Shown: positions 7,181 through 15,735 of the stretch, piece by piece
Layout of the letters: each line of letters starts with the position of its first letter
How positions within the stretch are numbered: position 1 is the stretch's first letter
Source: Streptobacillus canis
GTDB lineage: Bacteria; Fusobacteriota; Fusobacteriia; Fusobacteriales; Leptotrichiaceae
DNA length: 55,652 bases
Assembly (NCBI RefSeq): GCF_009733925.1
Contig: NZ_WOEI01000007.1
Location: 1-55,652 of the forward strand
Reading direction: 5' to 3'
Notes under the pieces: generated by a model
What the model was told of the DNA's origin: nothing
Database searches by the model: none
The model's input: only the letters and a program-made list of their open reading frames with translations
Program-made: the position numbers and the translations under genes

Positions 7181-8419
7181 ATGCATAAAAAAAGTTTGTG
7201 GAAATCATACAGATTTTCAATAATATTAATTTTATCCATAATAATTGGTTCTATTATAGGTGCAATATTTGGAGAAAAAGCAAAAGTTCTAAAACCGTTT
7301 GGAGATTTATTTATTAATTTAATGTTTACTATAGTTGTACCTTTAGTATTTACAACCATAGCATCATCGATTTCAAGTATGAGTAATATGAAAAGATTAG
7401 GGAAGATAATAAGATCTATGCTTATAGTTTTCGTAATCACAGGGTTAATAGCCTCAGTTATCATATTATTTATAGTTAAAGTATTCCCACCTGCAGAAGG
7501 TGTTAATATAGTAGTAAATGAAGTTGCGGAATTAAAGACTATTTCAACAGGAGATCAATTAGTTAAAACATTTACTGTTACAGATTTTCCAGAATTAATT
7601 TCAAGAAGAAACATGTTACCATTAATAATATTTACAATCTTTTTTGGATTTTGTGTAAATGCTATAGGTGAATCAGGAAGAGTAATATCTAACTTCTTGG
7701 ATGCTTTATCTAAAACTTTATTAAAGATGATAGGATATATTATGTACTATGCTCCAATAGGACTTGGTGCTTATTTTGCAGCTTTAGTTGGAGAATATGG
7801 TAAAGAATTAATAGGTTCATATACTAAGGCAATGTTAATATATTATCCATTATGTATACTATATATGTTAATCTTCTTCCCTATATATGCTTATGTAGCT
7901 GGAGGAAAAGAAGGTGTAAGATCATTAAAACATGTTTTATCACCAGCTGTTACAGCCGTTGCAACACAAAGTTCTATAGCAACTCTACCTATAAATATAG
8001 AAGCTTGTGAAAATATTGGAGTACCTAAAGATATATCTGATATAGTTCTTCCAATAGGGGCTACAGCACATATGGATGGAACAGTTATAGGAACTGTACT
8101 TAAAATTTCATTCCTATTTGGAATATTTAATATTCCATTTACAGGAATAGAAACTTACTTAACTGCAATACTATTATCACTTGCAGGTGGAGTAGTAATG
8201 TCAGGAATACCTGGTGGAGGATTAATAGGAGAAATGTTAATAGTAGCACTTTATGGATTCCCGCCTGAAGCATTCCCTATAGTTGCAACAATAGGATACT
8301 TAATAGATCCACCAGCAACTATGATTAATGCTGCTGGAGATACTATAGCATCTATGTTAGTTGCTAGAATGGTTGAAGGTAAGAATTGGTTATTAAAAAA
8401 AGGAGCAGATAATGTTTAA
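7181..8419 (+). CDS. DAACS-family dicarboxylate/amino acid:cation symporter
   Basis: This 412-residue secondary transporter is of the GltP/GltPh fold. Helical hairpin 1 carries QSSIATLP, the unwound helix 7 has HMDGT and hairpin 2 has MSGIPGGG. Helix 8 reads DPPATMINAAGD (from residue 376). The family Asp, Thr, Asn and Asp of helix 8 are kept, but the Arg that grips the acidic side chain in glutamate/aspartate carriers is Ala379, and the usual NMDGT is HMDGT (His297). In the known family, replacing that Arg goes with neutral substrates, so I infer a neutral amino acid or non-dicarboxylate substrate. GGAGG precedes the ATG. The stop overlaps the next gene by 8 bases. Confidence 0.85.
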   Translation: MHKKSLWKSYRFSIILILSIIIGSIIGAIFGEKAKVLKPFGDLFINLMFTIVVPLVFTTIASSISSMSNMKRLGKIIRSMLIVFVITGLIASVIILFIVKVFPPAEGVNIVVNEVAELKTISTGDQLVKTFTVTDFPELISRRNMLPLIIFTIFFGFCVNAIGESGRVISNFLDALSKTLLKMIGYIMYYAPIGLGAYFAALVGEYGKELIGSYTKAMLIYYPLCILYMLIFFPIYAYVAGGKEGVRSLKHVLSPAVTAVATQSSIATLPINIEACENIGVPKDISDIVLPIGATAHMDGTVIGTVLKISFLFGIFNIPFTGIETYLTAILLSLAGGVVMSGIPGGGLIGEMLIVALYGFPPEAFPIVATIGYLIDPPATMINAAGDTIASMLVARMVEGKNWLLKKGADNV

Positions 8420-9221
8420 AGCAGTAATTACAGACCTTGATGGTACTTTATTAAATAGTAATCACGAGGTAAGTGAATATACTAAAGAAGTAATAAGAAA
8501 ATTTGTAGCTAAAGGATATAAGTTCTATATTGCAACAGGTAGATTACATACATCTACTAAAGAAATAGCAGAATCAATAGGAGTAAAAATACCTTTAATT
8601 ACAGTAAATGGTACAAGAATATTAGATGAAGAAGGTAATGAAATATATAATAATACTTTAGATTTAGAAACTGTAAGAAAGATAGCTACTATAGACTATA
8701 AGTCATGTGGTGAAGAATTATTAATTAATGGATATTTTAGAAATATTTGGTTAGTTACAGATAAAAAAGCTGAGGAATATTATAGAAAAGAAAGACCAGA
8801 TAAACCATATTTCCCTAATACAGTACCTGTAGAAGAATTTATGTCTAAAACTTTCAATAAAATGCACTTTATAGGTAATCATGAAAGTTTACTTAAATTA
8901 AGAGAAAAATTAATAAAAGAATTAGATGTAGATTTAAATATAGTATTTGTAGGAACTAATTGTTTAGAAATCTTTAATAAGGATGCAAATAAAGCAAAAG
9001 CTGCAGAATTTGTATTAAAAAGAGATGGGATAGAATTATCAGAAGCTATCGCTTTTGGAGATTCAGTTAATGACTATGAAATGTTAAAAGAAGTAAAAAA
9101 TGGATATATTATGGGAAATGGAATATACTTATTAAAAGAAATGGCGCCAGAATTAGAAGTAATAGATACTAATGATAATGATGGTGAAGCTAAAAAAATT
9201 ATAGAAATCTTCGGATTATAG
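8412..9221 (+). CDS. HAD-superfamily Cof-type phosphatase
   Basis: This 269-residue member of the Cof/YidA family (HAD subfamily IIB) hydrolyses sugar phosphates, FMN, pyridoxal phosphate or similar metabolites. Motif I is DLDGTLLNS at residues 8-16 with both catalytic aspartates, motif II includes ATGR, and motif IV is GDSVNDYEML near residue 217. Length and spacing are standard, including the C2 cap between about residues 85 and 190. The start overlaps the symporter gene by 8 bases, so the two are coupled; whether they share a substrate is unknown. A terminator follows directly. Confidence 0.9.
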   Translation: MFKAVITDLDGTLLNSNHEVSEYTKEVIRKFVAKGYKFYIATGRLHTSTKEIAESIGVKIPLITVNGTRILDEEGNEIYNNTLDLETVRKIATIDYKSCGEELLINGYFRNIWLVTDKKAEEYYRKERPDKPYFPNTVPVEEFMSKTFNKMHFIGNHESLLKLREKLIKELDVDLNIVFVGTNCLEIFNKDANKAKAAEFVLKRDGIELSEAIAFGDSVNDYEMLKEVKNGYIMGNGIYLLKEMAPELEVIDTNDNDGEAKKIIEIFGL

Positions 9222-9222
9222 T

Positions 9223-9256
9223 AAGTAAGGAACTGTTGTAAGTTCCTTACTTTTAT
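9223..9256 (+). terminator. Terminator after the Cof phosphatase
   Basis: A perfect 12-bp stem (AAGTAAGGAACT at 9223-9234 with its complement at 9241-9252) with a 6-base loop is followed by a weak T-rich tract. The next promoter overlaps it. Confidence 0.75.
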
Positions 9257-9264
9257 TGTATAAT
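9236..9264 (+). promoter_or_regulatory. Promoter of the receiver-lrgAB operon
   Basis: TTGTAA (9236-9241) and a perfect TATAAT (9259-9264) are separated by 17 bases. The -35 box lies inside the loop and right arm of the preceding terminator, so termination and initiation are packed into about 40 bases. Confidence 0.65.
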
Positions 9265-9297
9265 AAATTAAATAAAAAGATGCTGATGGAGGTAATT

Positions 9298-9669
9298 ATG
9301 GAAAAAAGAGCTCTTGTTGTAGATGATAAGGCATTCATAAGACAAAATACTAGGGAAGTATTAGAAGAATCAGGATTTGAAGTATTTGAGGCTTGTGATG
9401 GTATAGAAGGTATAGATAAATATGTAGAACTTAAACCATCTATAGTAATAATGGATATAAATATGCCAAGATTAAATGGACTAGAAGCAACTACAAGAAT
9501 TATGGAAATAGATCCTAATGCTAATGTTGCAATATGTTCATCTATGCTATTTATACCATATTATCAAAAACTTGCATTAAATGCTGGGGCAAAAGCAATA
9601 ATTTCTAAACCTTTTACTAAACTAGAATTAATTTCAGCACTTAATCAATTATTAGAAAATATGAGGTAA
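9298..9669 (+). CDS. Receiver-only (CheY/Spo0F-like) response regulator
   Basis: This 123-residue protein consists of a single receiver domain. The acidic pair Asp9-Asp10 lies in ALVVDDKAF, the phosphorylated aspartate is Asp53 in IVIMDINMPRLNG, the switch residue is Ser in the CSS segment and the conserved Lys is in IISKPF. There is no DNA-binding output domain. The ATG at 9298 is chosen because GGAGG lies 5 bases upstream; an earlier in-frame ATG at 9256 falls inside the -10 region. It is the first gene of an operon with lrgA (3 bp away) and lrgB. No histidine kinase is encoded in the window, so its partner is elsewhere. Confidence 0.9.
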   Translation: MEKRALVVDDKAFIRQNTREVLEESGFEVFEACDGIEGIDKYVELKPSIVIMDINMPRLNGLEATTRIMEIDPNANVAICSSMLFIPYYQKLALNAGAKAIISKPFTKLELISALNQLLENMR

Positions 9670-9672
9670 AAT

Positions 9673-10026
9673 ATGAAAATTATTAAGCAGTTAGCATACA
9701 TTCTTGCCTTTTCATATATAGGCGTGAGTATAAGTAAAATTACAAATATTCCTGTTCCAGGTTCTGTAATAGGATTAATATTATTTTTTATGGCATTGCA
9801 GTTTAAATTAATACGTTTAGAAAAAGTAGAAGAAACATCTAGATTTTTAACTGAAAACTTAGCTGTATTATTTATACCTGCAGGGGTTGCAATAATGATA
9901 AGTTTTAAATATATTAAGGATAGTTGGATGATAATACTTGGAATATGTTTGATTACTACAATTATATCGCTAATATTTACAGGTAAATTAGTACAATATT
10001 TAATTAATAAAGGAGAGGGTAAATAA
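9673..10026 (+). CDS. lrgA: CidA/LrgA-family holin-like membrane protein
   Basis: This 117-residue membrane protein has four hydrophobic segments and the family features SKITNIPVPGSVIGLILFF and FIPAGVAIMI. LrgA/CidA proteins act with LrgB/CidB in the inner membrane. They were described as holin and antiholin modulators of murein hydrolase activity and lysis, and in several bacteria as pyruvate or other by-product transporters. A GAGGT site precedes the ATG, the gene starts 3 bp after the receiver gene and its stop overlaps lrgB by one base. Length is normal. Confidence 0.9.
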   Translation: MKIIKQLAYILAFSYIGVSISKITNIPVPGSVIGLILFFMALQFKLIRLEKVEETSRFLTENLAVLFIPAGVAIMISFKYIKDSWMIILGICLITTIISLIFTGKLVQYLINKGEGK

Positions 10027-10733
10027 TGTTGTTTGAACTTACTAATGATCCTTTATTTGGATTATTACTTACTTTATTAGTGTATATATTATTTAAAAAG
10101 ATTTCAGAAAAAGTAAAACTATCTTTACTTAATCCTATAGTTCTATCGATAGTTTTGATAATAATAATATTACGGATGTTTAATATACCTTATGAAAACT
10201 ATTTTAAAGGTGCAGAAATTTTAAATAGAATGATAGTTCCAGCAACTGTTGCACTAGCTATGCCACTTTATAAAAATTTTCATTTATTGAAAAAATATTA
10301 TAAACAAATATTAACAGGTATTGGAATAAGTACATTATTACTTACTTTTTTATTAGGATTAATAATTGCTGTTATAAAAATAGATTCTCAAATACTTGCA
10401 TCAATATTGCCTAAATCGGTGACTACAGCTATTGCAGTAGGAGTATCAGAAAAAATTAATGGTATTACATCCATTACTATAATTACAGTAATAGTATGTG
10501 GAAATATAGGTGCTATATTTGGCGAGTCAGTATTTAAAATGTTTAATATTACAAATCCAATCGCGCAAGGTATTTCTCTTGGAACAACATCTCATGCTAT
10601 AGGAACAAGTAAAGCAATAGAAATGGGAGAAGTTCAAGGTTCAATGTCTGGACTTGCTATTATAATTACAGGATTGTTTACTGTGCTAATAGTACCAATA
10701 ATATATTTAGTTATTATAAATTTTTTTTATTAG
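10026..10733 (+). CDS. lrgB: LrgB/CidB-family membrane protein
   Basis: This 235-residue partner of LrgA has about seven hydrophobic segments. The family signatures are PATVALAMPLYKNFHLLKKY, LPKSVTTAIAVGVSEKING and SLGTTSHAIGTSKAIEMGE, all intact. It is the last gene of the receiver-lrgA-lrgB operon and is translationally coupled to lrgA (TAATG overlap). In Firmicutes lrgAB is controlled by the LytS-LytR two-component system; here the only regulator in the operon is a lone receiver, which suggests protein-protein rather than DNA-level control. Confidence 0.9.
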   Translation: MLFELTNDPLFGLLLTLLVYILFKKISEKVKLSLLNPIVLSIVLIIIILRMFNIPYENYFKGAEILNRMIVPATVALAMPLYKNFHLLKKYYKQILTGIGISTLLLTFLLGLIIAVIKIDSQILASILPKSVTTAIAVGVSEKINGITSITIITVIVCGNIGAIFGESVFKMFNITNPIAQGISLGTTSHAIGTSKAIEMGEVQGSMSGLAIIITGLFTVLIVPIIYLVIINFFY

Positions 10734-10756
10734 TATAAACATAGTCTAAACTAAGG

Positions 10757-10802
10757 AAAAATAAAGAGAAAGAGAAATTTTTATTTTTTCTCTTTTTATT
10801 TT
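10757..10802 (+). terminator. Terminator after lrgB
   Basis: The segment AATAAAGAGAAA pairs with TTTCTCTTTTTATT across an AT-rich loop, with one or two bulged T, and is followed by T-rich sequence. Confidence 0.55.
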
Positions 10803-10817
10803 CACAAAAAAATTAGA

Positions 10818-10846
10818 TTGTTTTTTTATATTTTTCAAGTTATAAT
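10818..10846 (+). promoter_or_regulatory. Promoter of the large outer-membrane protein gene
   Basis: TTGTTT (10818-10823) and a perfect TATAAT (10841-10846) are separated by 17 bases, giving a leader of about 58 bases before the ATG at 10912. Confidence 0.6.
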
Positions 10847-10880
10847 TAGATAATGGTTAATTTGAGAAAATTATATTAAT

Positions 10881-10898
10881 AAGGAGGATATGATTTAG
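10881..10898 (+). promoter_or_regulatory. Strong ribosome site feeding a two-codon mini-ORF
   Basis: AAGGAGG (10881-10887) is followed after two bases by ATG ATT TAG (10890-10898), a Met-Ile mini-ORF. The long gene starts 14 bases further on (ATG 10912), is in another frame, has an in-frame stop at 10891 and has no ribosome site of its own nearer than this. The mini-ORF may couple or dampen translation of the giant protein. Confidence 0.4.
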
Positions 10899-10911
10899 TC
10901 ATAAGTATAGA

Positions 10912-13900
10912 ATGAATAAAAAGAAAATGATGTTTTTACTTCTTTTATCATCTTTGGCATATTCTGAACAAGGAATTAAAAATGAAGATAAAAGTAAGAT
11001 TAAAGGAGAAGTTACTTTTGGTATAGATGCAAGTTTTGGAGTAGATGGTGCAGAAACTTTAGTTAGAATGTTCCCACCTATGATAGATGTTTTAAGACCA
11101 TATAAATTTAGTGATTATGAAGCAATTTTTAAAGAAGATGGAAGTAATACTGGAACTCCTGGTGGAGGAGGAACTGGGCCTAGTGAACCTAAAACATATA
11201 GTCCAAAATATGAGGGATTAAATAGAGACTTAGAATTAGCAGTTAAATATTTATCTAAAAATGCTGAATTAAGAAAAAGAGTAGGAGTTAAAATAAAAGA
11301 AGAATATTTAGGACTAGGATTAGGAGTGGATGTCTCTGGAAAAAAAATAACACATACCGAGTTTTTAGGCAATAATGATATAGAAAAGATTAAATTATCA
11401 ATTAGTTCTGATAATAAATATGTTAATGGCCATGTTGATGTATATATTAAAGGTGAAAGTAAAGAAAAAATTGATATCGATCAAATTGATAGCGAAAAAG
11501 AACTACCAAATAAAGTAGTTGATTATTCGGTTAAAATTAATCCTATACCAGATAAAAAATATTCAATTTCTTTAGATTTTGATGGAAGAAACAAGAATAT
11601 ATATTATGGTCCTACTTTTAGATACAGAAATTCTGGTTCATACTTAGATGTATCATTAATATTAAATAATGTAAGAGATAATTATGATGTTTCAAGTGAG
11701 TTAGAAAAAATTAAATATACCGCTCCTGGATATGATAAAATAGAATATTTTAAAAAATGGACCAAAAAAGAAGAGTATAGAAATCCAAAAGAATTATATA
11801 CAAAAGAAGAATATGATTCAGATAAGGCAAATTTAGCTACTGCAGAAGTATCTGGTTTTAAAGGAACTCAAAGAATACTTGGACATTATTCAGGTTCTTT
11901 ATATGGAGATTCACCATTTAGATTAATACCGAAGACTATTTTTGATGAAATACATAATAATTCAAACTTTACTACGATGAGTTCTGTAATTAAAGTTCTT
12001 GAAAAAAATGAAGCTCCCGGAAAGGTAGCCTTATTATCTGCGGGTGTTCAAAATCTAGGAAGTGAAATAGGGAATAAGTCTGCAATTAATGAACTTGCTA
12101 ATAAAGTAGGGAAAAAAATATATGATAGATTAGGAATAAGTCAAGATAGAAAATATTCTCATATAGGTATTTGGTCTCAGATACCTAAAGATTTTGCGTA
12201 TTTACTTCCAGGTTTTTTACCTGAATTTGATTATAGTAAGATAAAAATTAAAGAACTAGGAGCAGATTATTTATACAATAATAATTTAGCTAACGCTAAT
12301 ATGCCTGAATCATTAGCTTTAGTTCCAACAGGTAATTATAACATAGAAGATAAATGGCACTATTTTGATAGAGATATTAAAAAATATGTGGTTGATGAAA
12401 TATATAAAGAATATAAAATAAATAAAATAGTTGAACTTGCAAATACAAGTACAGGTGGTTTAGTTTTAGATGGAATTTTAGGATCTATATTTGGTGGAGG
12501 AAAGATAAATGAAGTAATAAGTTATCTACCAATACTACAAGATGTCATAAAAAATCCATATGAGATGAAAAATATAGATATGCTTAGAGGATTTTATTTT
12601 CATCAAAGTGAAAAAGAAAGAAATGTATCAGTTTATGAGAAAGAGTTAAAAGCTAATTTTGCAGATCTTGATTTAAAACAAAATAAAACTAAACATTCTA
12701 CAAAACTTAAATTAAATTTTGGTCATGTAGATAAAGATTATAATGTAGCAGCAGGATTAATATTAAATGATAATACTTTTGTAGATGCAGAAAAATATGG
12801 ATTTAATAAAAAAGCTAATCATTTAGGATTTAATGCTCTATATAAAAAAGGTTTAATAAATTTTAATACTAATTTACTTTTAACTATGGCTAAAAATAAT
12901 TTATTTAGAAAAGATAATGAGACTAGATTTGTGTATAAAACTGTTGATCTAAATACAGATACATATTTTGGTCTTGATATTCCAGTTGTTAAAAATTTTA
13001 ATATAGGGTTAGGTGTAAGACATATTGGTAAATTTGGATGGATTAATCCATTAGTAAGTAAAAATAATAAAGGTGAAAATATTAAATGGGATAATGTAGC
13101 AAAAAGAGATGAAAAAAATAATCCTATAGGTCTTGATGGAAATTCTATTATAGTTTCTGAAACAACAGAAAAAGTATTAGTAGATAAAGTTGCAGAAATA
13201 GAAAAAAAATTAAAAAGAGATATACATCAATCTGATTTTATAGAAAAAACTGAAAGTGATCCAGTTAATTCAATGTTTGAAGTATATAATATTGTTTCTC
13301 CTAGAATTACTACAAGATATATGCCATATAAAAATTTTATATTTACTTCACATTTAGAAATACCAATTAGTATGAGAAAAAATGCACCAGCGGGTATAAG
13401 AGGTATTTATACAGGAGAAATTAAGTATTTATTAGATGATAGTTATGCTGATATAATAAAAAGTAAAGTAAATCCAATGAAATTTAAAACAAATGGATAT
13501 TTTGAAACAGGGTTAACTATGGGTTCTGATGTTGGATATTATTTAAACTATAAAGCTATGGCTGATGCTTCGGTACTTAGAGCAGATATTGAAGGGAATG
13601 ATAAAAATATAGACTTTAGTTTATCTTTTAATCCATTAATTGTTAATTTTCCAATTAAACCAAGATTAATATTTGCTAAAGAAGGAACAGAAACAATAAC
13701 TAAATATGGACTAGAATATTCAAAAGATACTGAATTTTCTTCTATAGTTGGGTTTAAAAATGTAGTTAAATCTAGTAAAAATATAGTTAAAGATGAATTG
13801 ATTCCAAATATTCTATCAATTTTAAAAGATAGAAATACAAATGAATATAATAAGATGTCTAAAATCTTACCAATAGTTACATTTGATGAAAAACTTACCT

Positions 13901-14910
13901 ATACTTCAACACCGTTTATAGACATAAAAAAAGAAGAAGGGGATTTTAAATTAAGCATTAAGGCAAGCTCTTTAAAAGCAAATGGAGAAAGTTCTAAAGA
14001 GGAACAAAGTAATGGACAGTTTAAATTAATTTCTAAAGATACGATAGAACCATTTGCGTGGACTTACATAAAAAAAGGTGGTTGGTTTTCGAAAAGTGAA
14101 TATTTATACTTTAGTAATTTAGAATATCAAAAACAAGATAAAAATATCAAAGAAAAATATATGCTAGATTATGAGAACTATGATTTATCATTTGCTGCAA
14201 GTTATATCAAGAAAAAAGGTATAGATTTTAACACAAAACTTGGTATTAATTATGATAATATATCATTAAAAGGAACAGGAATTTTAGAGACAACTATAAA
14301 TACTAAACATGAAATAGTTGCTGTAAAAACAGGAGTACAGTATCCTAAATTTAATAAAAATGAATTAGTTGCTTCAGCTGATAAAGTTACGATTAATGAG
14401 TCAAATTCATTACAATCGTTATCAAATTATGCTAAGGATAAAAAAGCTGTTGATACAACGATATATGAATATTTTAATAAATTTACTTTTTCTAATACTA
14501 ATTTAACTTCTGAAAAAGCAAATAAGGCTACTTTAGCAAGTGAAATAAAAACAGCAACTAAAAATGACGAATCATTATTATTAGAAAGCAAAAAAATTGT
14601 AGGTAATTTAGATACGTATTTAGGATATAATTTTAATCCTATAGAAAAAATGATTATTTCAACAGGAGTAAAATATAATTTAAAAGTAGATTACTCATCA
14701 ATAAATAAAATAATTTTAAATGACATTGCTTTATTTGGGAGTAGAAAAATTTTAATAAATAATACATTAGCTCCAGAATTTGGAATAAAATATGAGATGT
14801 TTAAAGGATTAAATACGGCTTTAAAGGTAAATATGCCATTTAAATTTGAAAATAAGGATTTTAAAGGTATTAAATTTAATATAAATACAGGATTAGAATA
14901 TAGTTGGTAG
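10912..14910 (+). CDS. Very large probable outer-membrane beta-barrel protein
   Basis: This 1332-residue protein belongs to no family I can name. It starts with a signal peptide (MNKKKMMFLLLLSSLAYS) and then has a Gly/Pro-rich spacer near residue 83. The rest is dominated by alternating polar/hydrophobic strands typical of outer-membrane barrels, with many lysine- and asparagine-rich loops, and it ends in an aromatic residue (GLEYSW), as expected for insertion by the BAM machinery. The only cysteine-like or catalytic motif I can find is none. Translation control is odd: the nearest ribosome site serves a two-codon ORF. A 54-residue ORF follows in the same transcript. It could be a transporter, adhesin or LPS-assembly-like barrel; I cannot decide. 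Confidence 0.75.
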   Translation: MNKKKMMFLLLLSSLAYSEQGIKNEDKSKIKGEVTFGIDASFGVDGAETLVRMFPPMIDVLRPYKFSDYEAIFKEDGSNTGTPGGGGTGPSEPKTYSPKYEGLNRDLELAVKYLSKNAELRKRVGVKIKEEYLGLGLGVDVSGKKITHTEFLGNNDIEKIKLSISSDNKYVNGHVDVYIKGESKEKIDIDQIDSEKELPNKVVDYSVKINPIPDKKYSISLDFDGRNKNIYYGPTFRYRNSGSYLDVSLILNNVRDNYDVSSELEKIKYTAPGYDKIEYFKKWTKKEEYRNPKELYTKEEYDSDKANLATAEVSGFKGTQRILGHYSGSLYGDSPFRLIPKTIFDEIHNNSNFTTMSSVIKVLEKNEAPGKVALLSAGVQNLGSEIGNKSAINELANKVGKKIYDRLGISQDRKYSHIGIWSQIPKDFAYLLPGFLPEFDYSKIKIKELGADYLYNNNLANANMPESLALVPTGNYNIEDKWHYFDRDIKKYVVDEIYKEYKINKIVELANTSTGGLVLDGILGSIFGGGKINEVISYLPILQDVIKNPYEMKNIDMLRGFYFHQSEKERNVSVYEKELKANFADLDLKQNKTKHSTKLKLNFGHVDKDYNVAAGLILNDNTFVDAEKYGFNKKANHLGFNALYKKGLINFNTNLLLTMAKNNLFRKDNETRFVYKTVDLNTDTYFGLDIPVVKNFNIGLGVRHIGKFGWINPLVSKNNKGENIKWDNVAKRDEKNNPIGLDGNSIIVSETTEKVLVDKVAEIEKKLKRDIHQSDFIEKTESDPVNSMFEVYNIVSPRITTRYMPYKNFIFTSHLEIPISMRKNAPAGIRGIYTGEIKYLLDDSYADIIKSKVNPMKFKTNGYFETGLTMGSDVGYYLNYKAMADASVLRADIEGNDKNIDFSLSFNPLIVNFPIKPRLIFAKEGTETITKYGLEYSKDTEFSSIVGFKNVVKSSKNIVKDELIPNILSILKDRNTNEYNKMSKILPIVTFDEKLTYTSTPFIDIKKEEGDFKLSIKASSLKANGESSKEEQSNGQFKLISKDTIEPFAWTYIKKGGWFSKSEYLYFSNLEYQKQDKNIKEKYMLDYENYDLSFAASYIKKKGIDFNTKLGINYDNISLKGTGILETTINTKHEIVAVKTGVQYPKFNKNELVASADKVTINESNSLQSLSNYAKDKKAVDTTIYEYFNKFTFSNTNLTSEKANKATLASEIKTATKNDESLLLESKKIVGNLDTYLGYNFNPIEKMIISTGVKYNLKVDYSSINKIILNDIALFGSRKILINNTLAPEFGIKYEMFKGLNTALKVNMPFKFENKDFKGIKFNINTGLEYSW

Positions 14911-14919
14911 GTGATTAAA

Positions 14920-15084
14920 ATGATAGAAATACCAGAAAGAATAAAAGAAATAATTAAAGATTTCAATGAAGAAGAAAAAAATCTAATTTTTTCAAAACAA
15001 ACAGAATCAGAAATGTTTGAAGAAGTTGCAAAAATTGCAGAAAAATATTGGAATCAGACCAAATGTGTACATTTAAAGAAATAG
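14920..15084 (+). CDS. Small 54-residue hypothetical protein
   Basis: A short ORF starts 9 bases after the stop of the large barrel gene, with AGGTGA just upstream of the ATG, and ends before a strong terminator. It encodes MIEIPERIKEIIKDFNEEEK followed by a mixed, mostly helical charged sequence with one Trp and one Cys near the end (NQTKCVHLKK). There is no signal peptide or membrane segment. The position suggests co-expression with the barrel gene. An in-frame GTG three codons earlier is possible. I do not recognise it. Confidence 0.55.
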   Translation: MIEIPERIKEIIKDFNEEEKNLIFSKQTESEMFEEVAKIAEKYWNQTKCVHLKK

Positions 15085-15100
15085 ATAAAAATTAAAATCT

Positions 15101-15135
15101 GCTCTTTTTACAATTTTTAGTAAAAAGAGCTTTTT
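15101..15135 (+). terminator. Terminator of the barrel-protein operon
   Basis: A perfect 11-bp stem GCTCTTTTTAC (15101-15111) pairs with its complement at 15120-15130 around an 8-base loop, followed by five T. The IS91-like remnant begins about 10 bases later. Confidence 0.9.
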
Positions 15136-15145
15136 AAATTTTTAA

Positions 15146-15599
15146 TTCTATAGGAAATTAGAATTCTAATAAGATGTATATAATTTTATTGATTAATGTA
15201 AAAAGAAGTTACAGTTTATAAAAAATAAAATTAATAAGTAAATTTGAGTAATACAAAAATACCTATTTAAATAATAGGCCATTAGGGTTATAGAATTTAT
15301 GAATAGGTCGTCCAATAGCAGAAGAAACAAAAAGTTCATAAACTTCAAGCTTAATACTGCAATTAGGACACATAAAAGGATCAAAGCACCAAATAGCTTT
15401 AAAGTTCTTTCTAAAAAGAGAAGGAACTTTTTTAAGTTTAGACTTAAATAAAGTAAGAGCTAACTTTAACTTACTAGATTTTCTTCTAGCATAGAAACCA
15501 AATCTATTAATCATCTTAAAATGTTTATAAGGTAAATGAAAAAGTAATTTAGTAACAAAATCTTGAATAGATAAAGTTTTATAAGTAATTTCTTTATAT
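15146..15599 (-). mobile_element. 3' remnant of an IS91/IS801-like element
   Basis: This segment is homologous to the left part of the element at 36336-37600. It starts with the same TTCTATAGGAAATTAGAA end, a small hairpin typical of the terminal end of rolling-circle elements. It keeps the last third of the transposase reading frame on the minus strand (stop at 15263-15265), with KLLFHLPYKHFKMINRFGFY and the CPNC zinc-like pair in the tail. Homology stops near 15599, where unrelated sequence leading to the next promoter begins. It lacks the catalytic domain and cannot transpose by itself. Its intact C-terminal tail shows what the other copy has lost. Confidence 0.8.
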
Positions 15600-15668
15600 T
15601 GAAGAATCGAAAAGTTATTAGTAGTATGAATATATTTGTAAAATAAAAAAATATTTAATAAAAAAATA

Positions 15669-15697
15669 TTGACAAAAAAGAAAAAATAGTATACTAT
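15669..15697 (+). promoter_or_regulatory. Promoter of the quinone/electrophile-detoxification operon
   Basis: A perfect TTGACA (15669-15674) and TACTAT (15692-15697) are separated by 17 bases. The predicted start point lies inside the palindrome at 15701-15718. Confidence 0.75.
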
Positions 15698-15700
15698 CAA

Positions 15701-15718
15701 TATATCTAACTAGATATA
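15701..15718 (+). promoter_or_regulatory. Palindromic operator overlapping the transcription start
   Basis: TATATCT and AGATATA form 7-bp arms around AACT. A palindrome at this position would block transcription when bound. ATCT...AGAT half-sites recall the MarR-type MhqR operators that control quinone-stress genes in Bacillus, although the spacing here is shorter. No MarR gene is in the window. Confidence 0.55.
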
Positions 15719-15735
15719 AAAGATGGAGGAATAAA

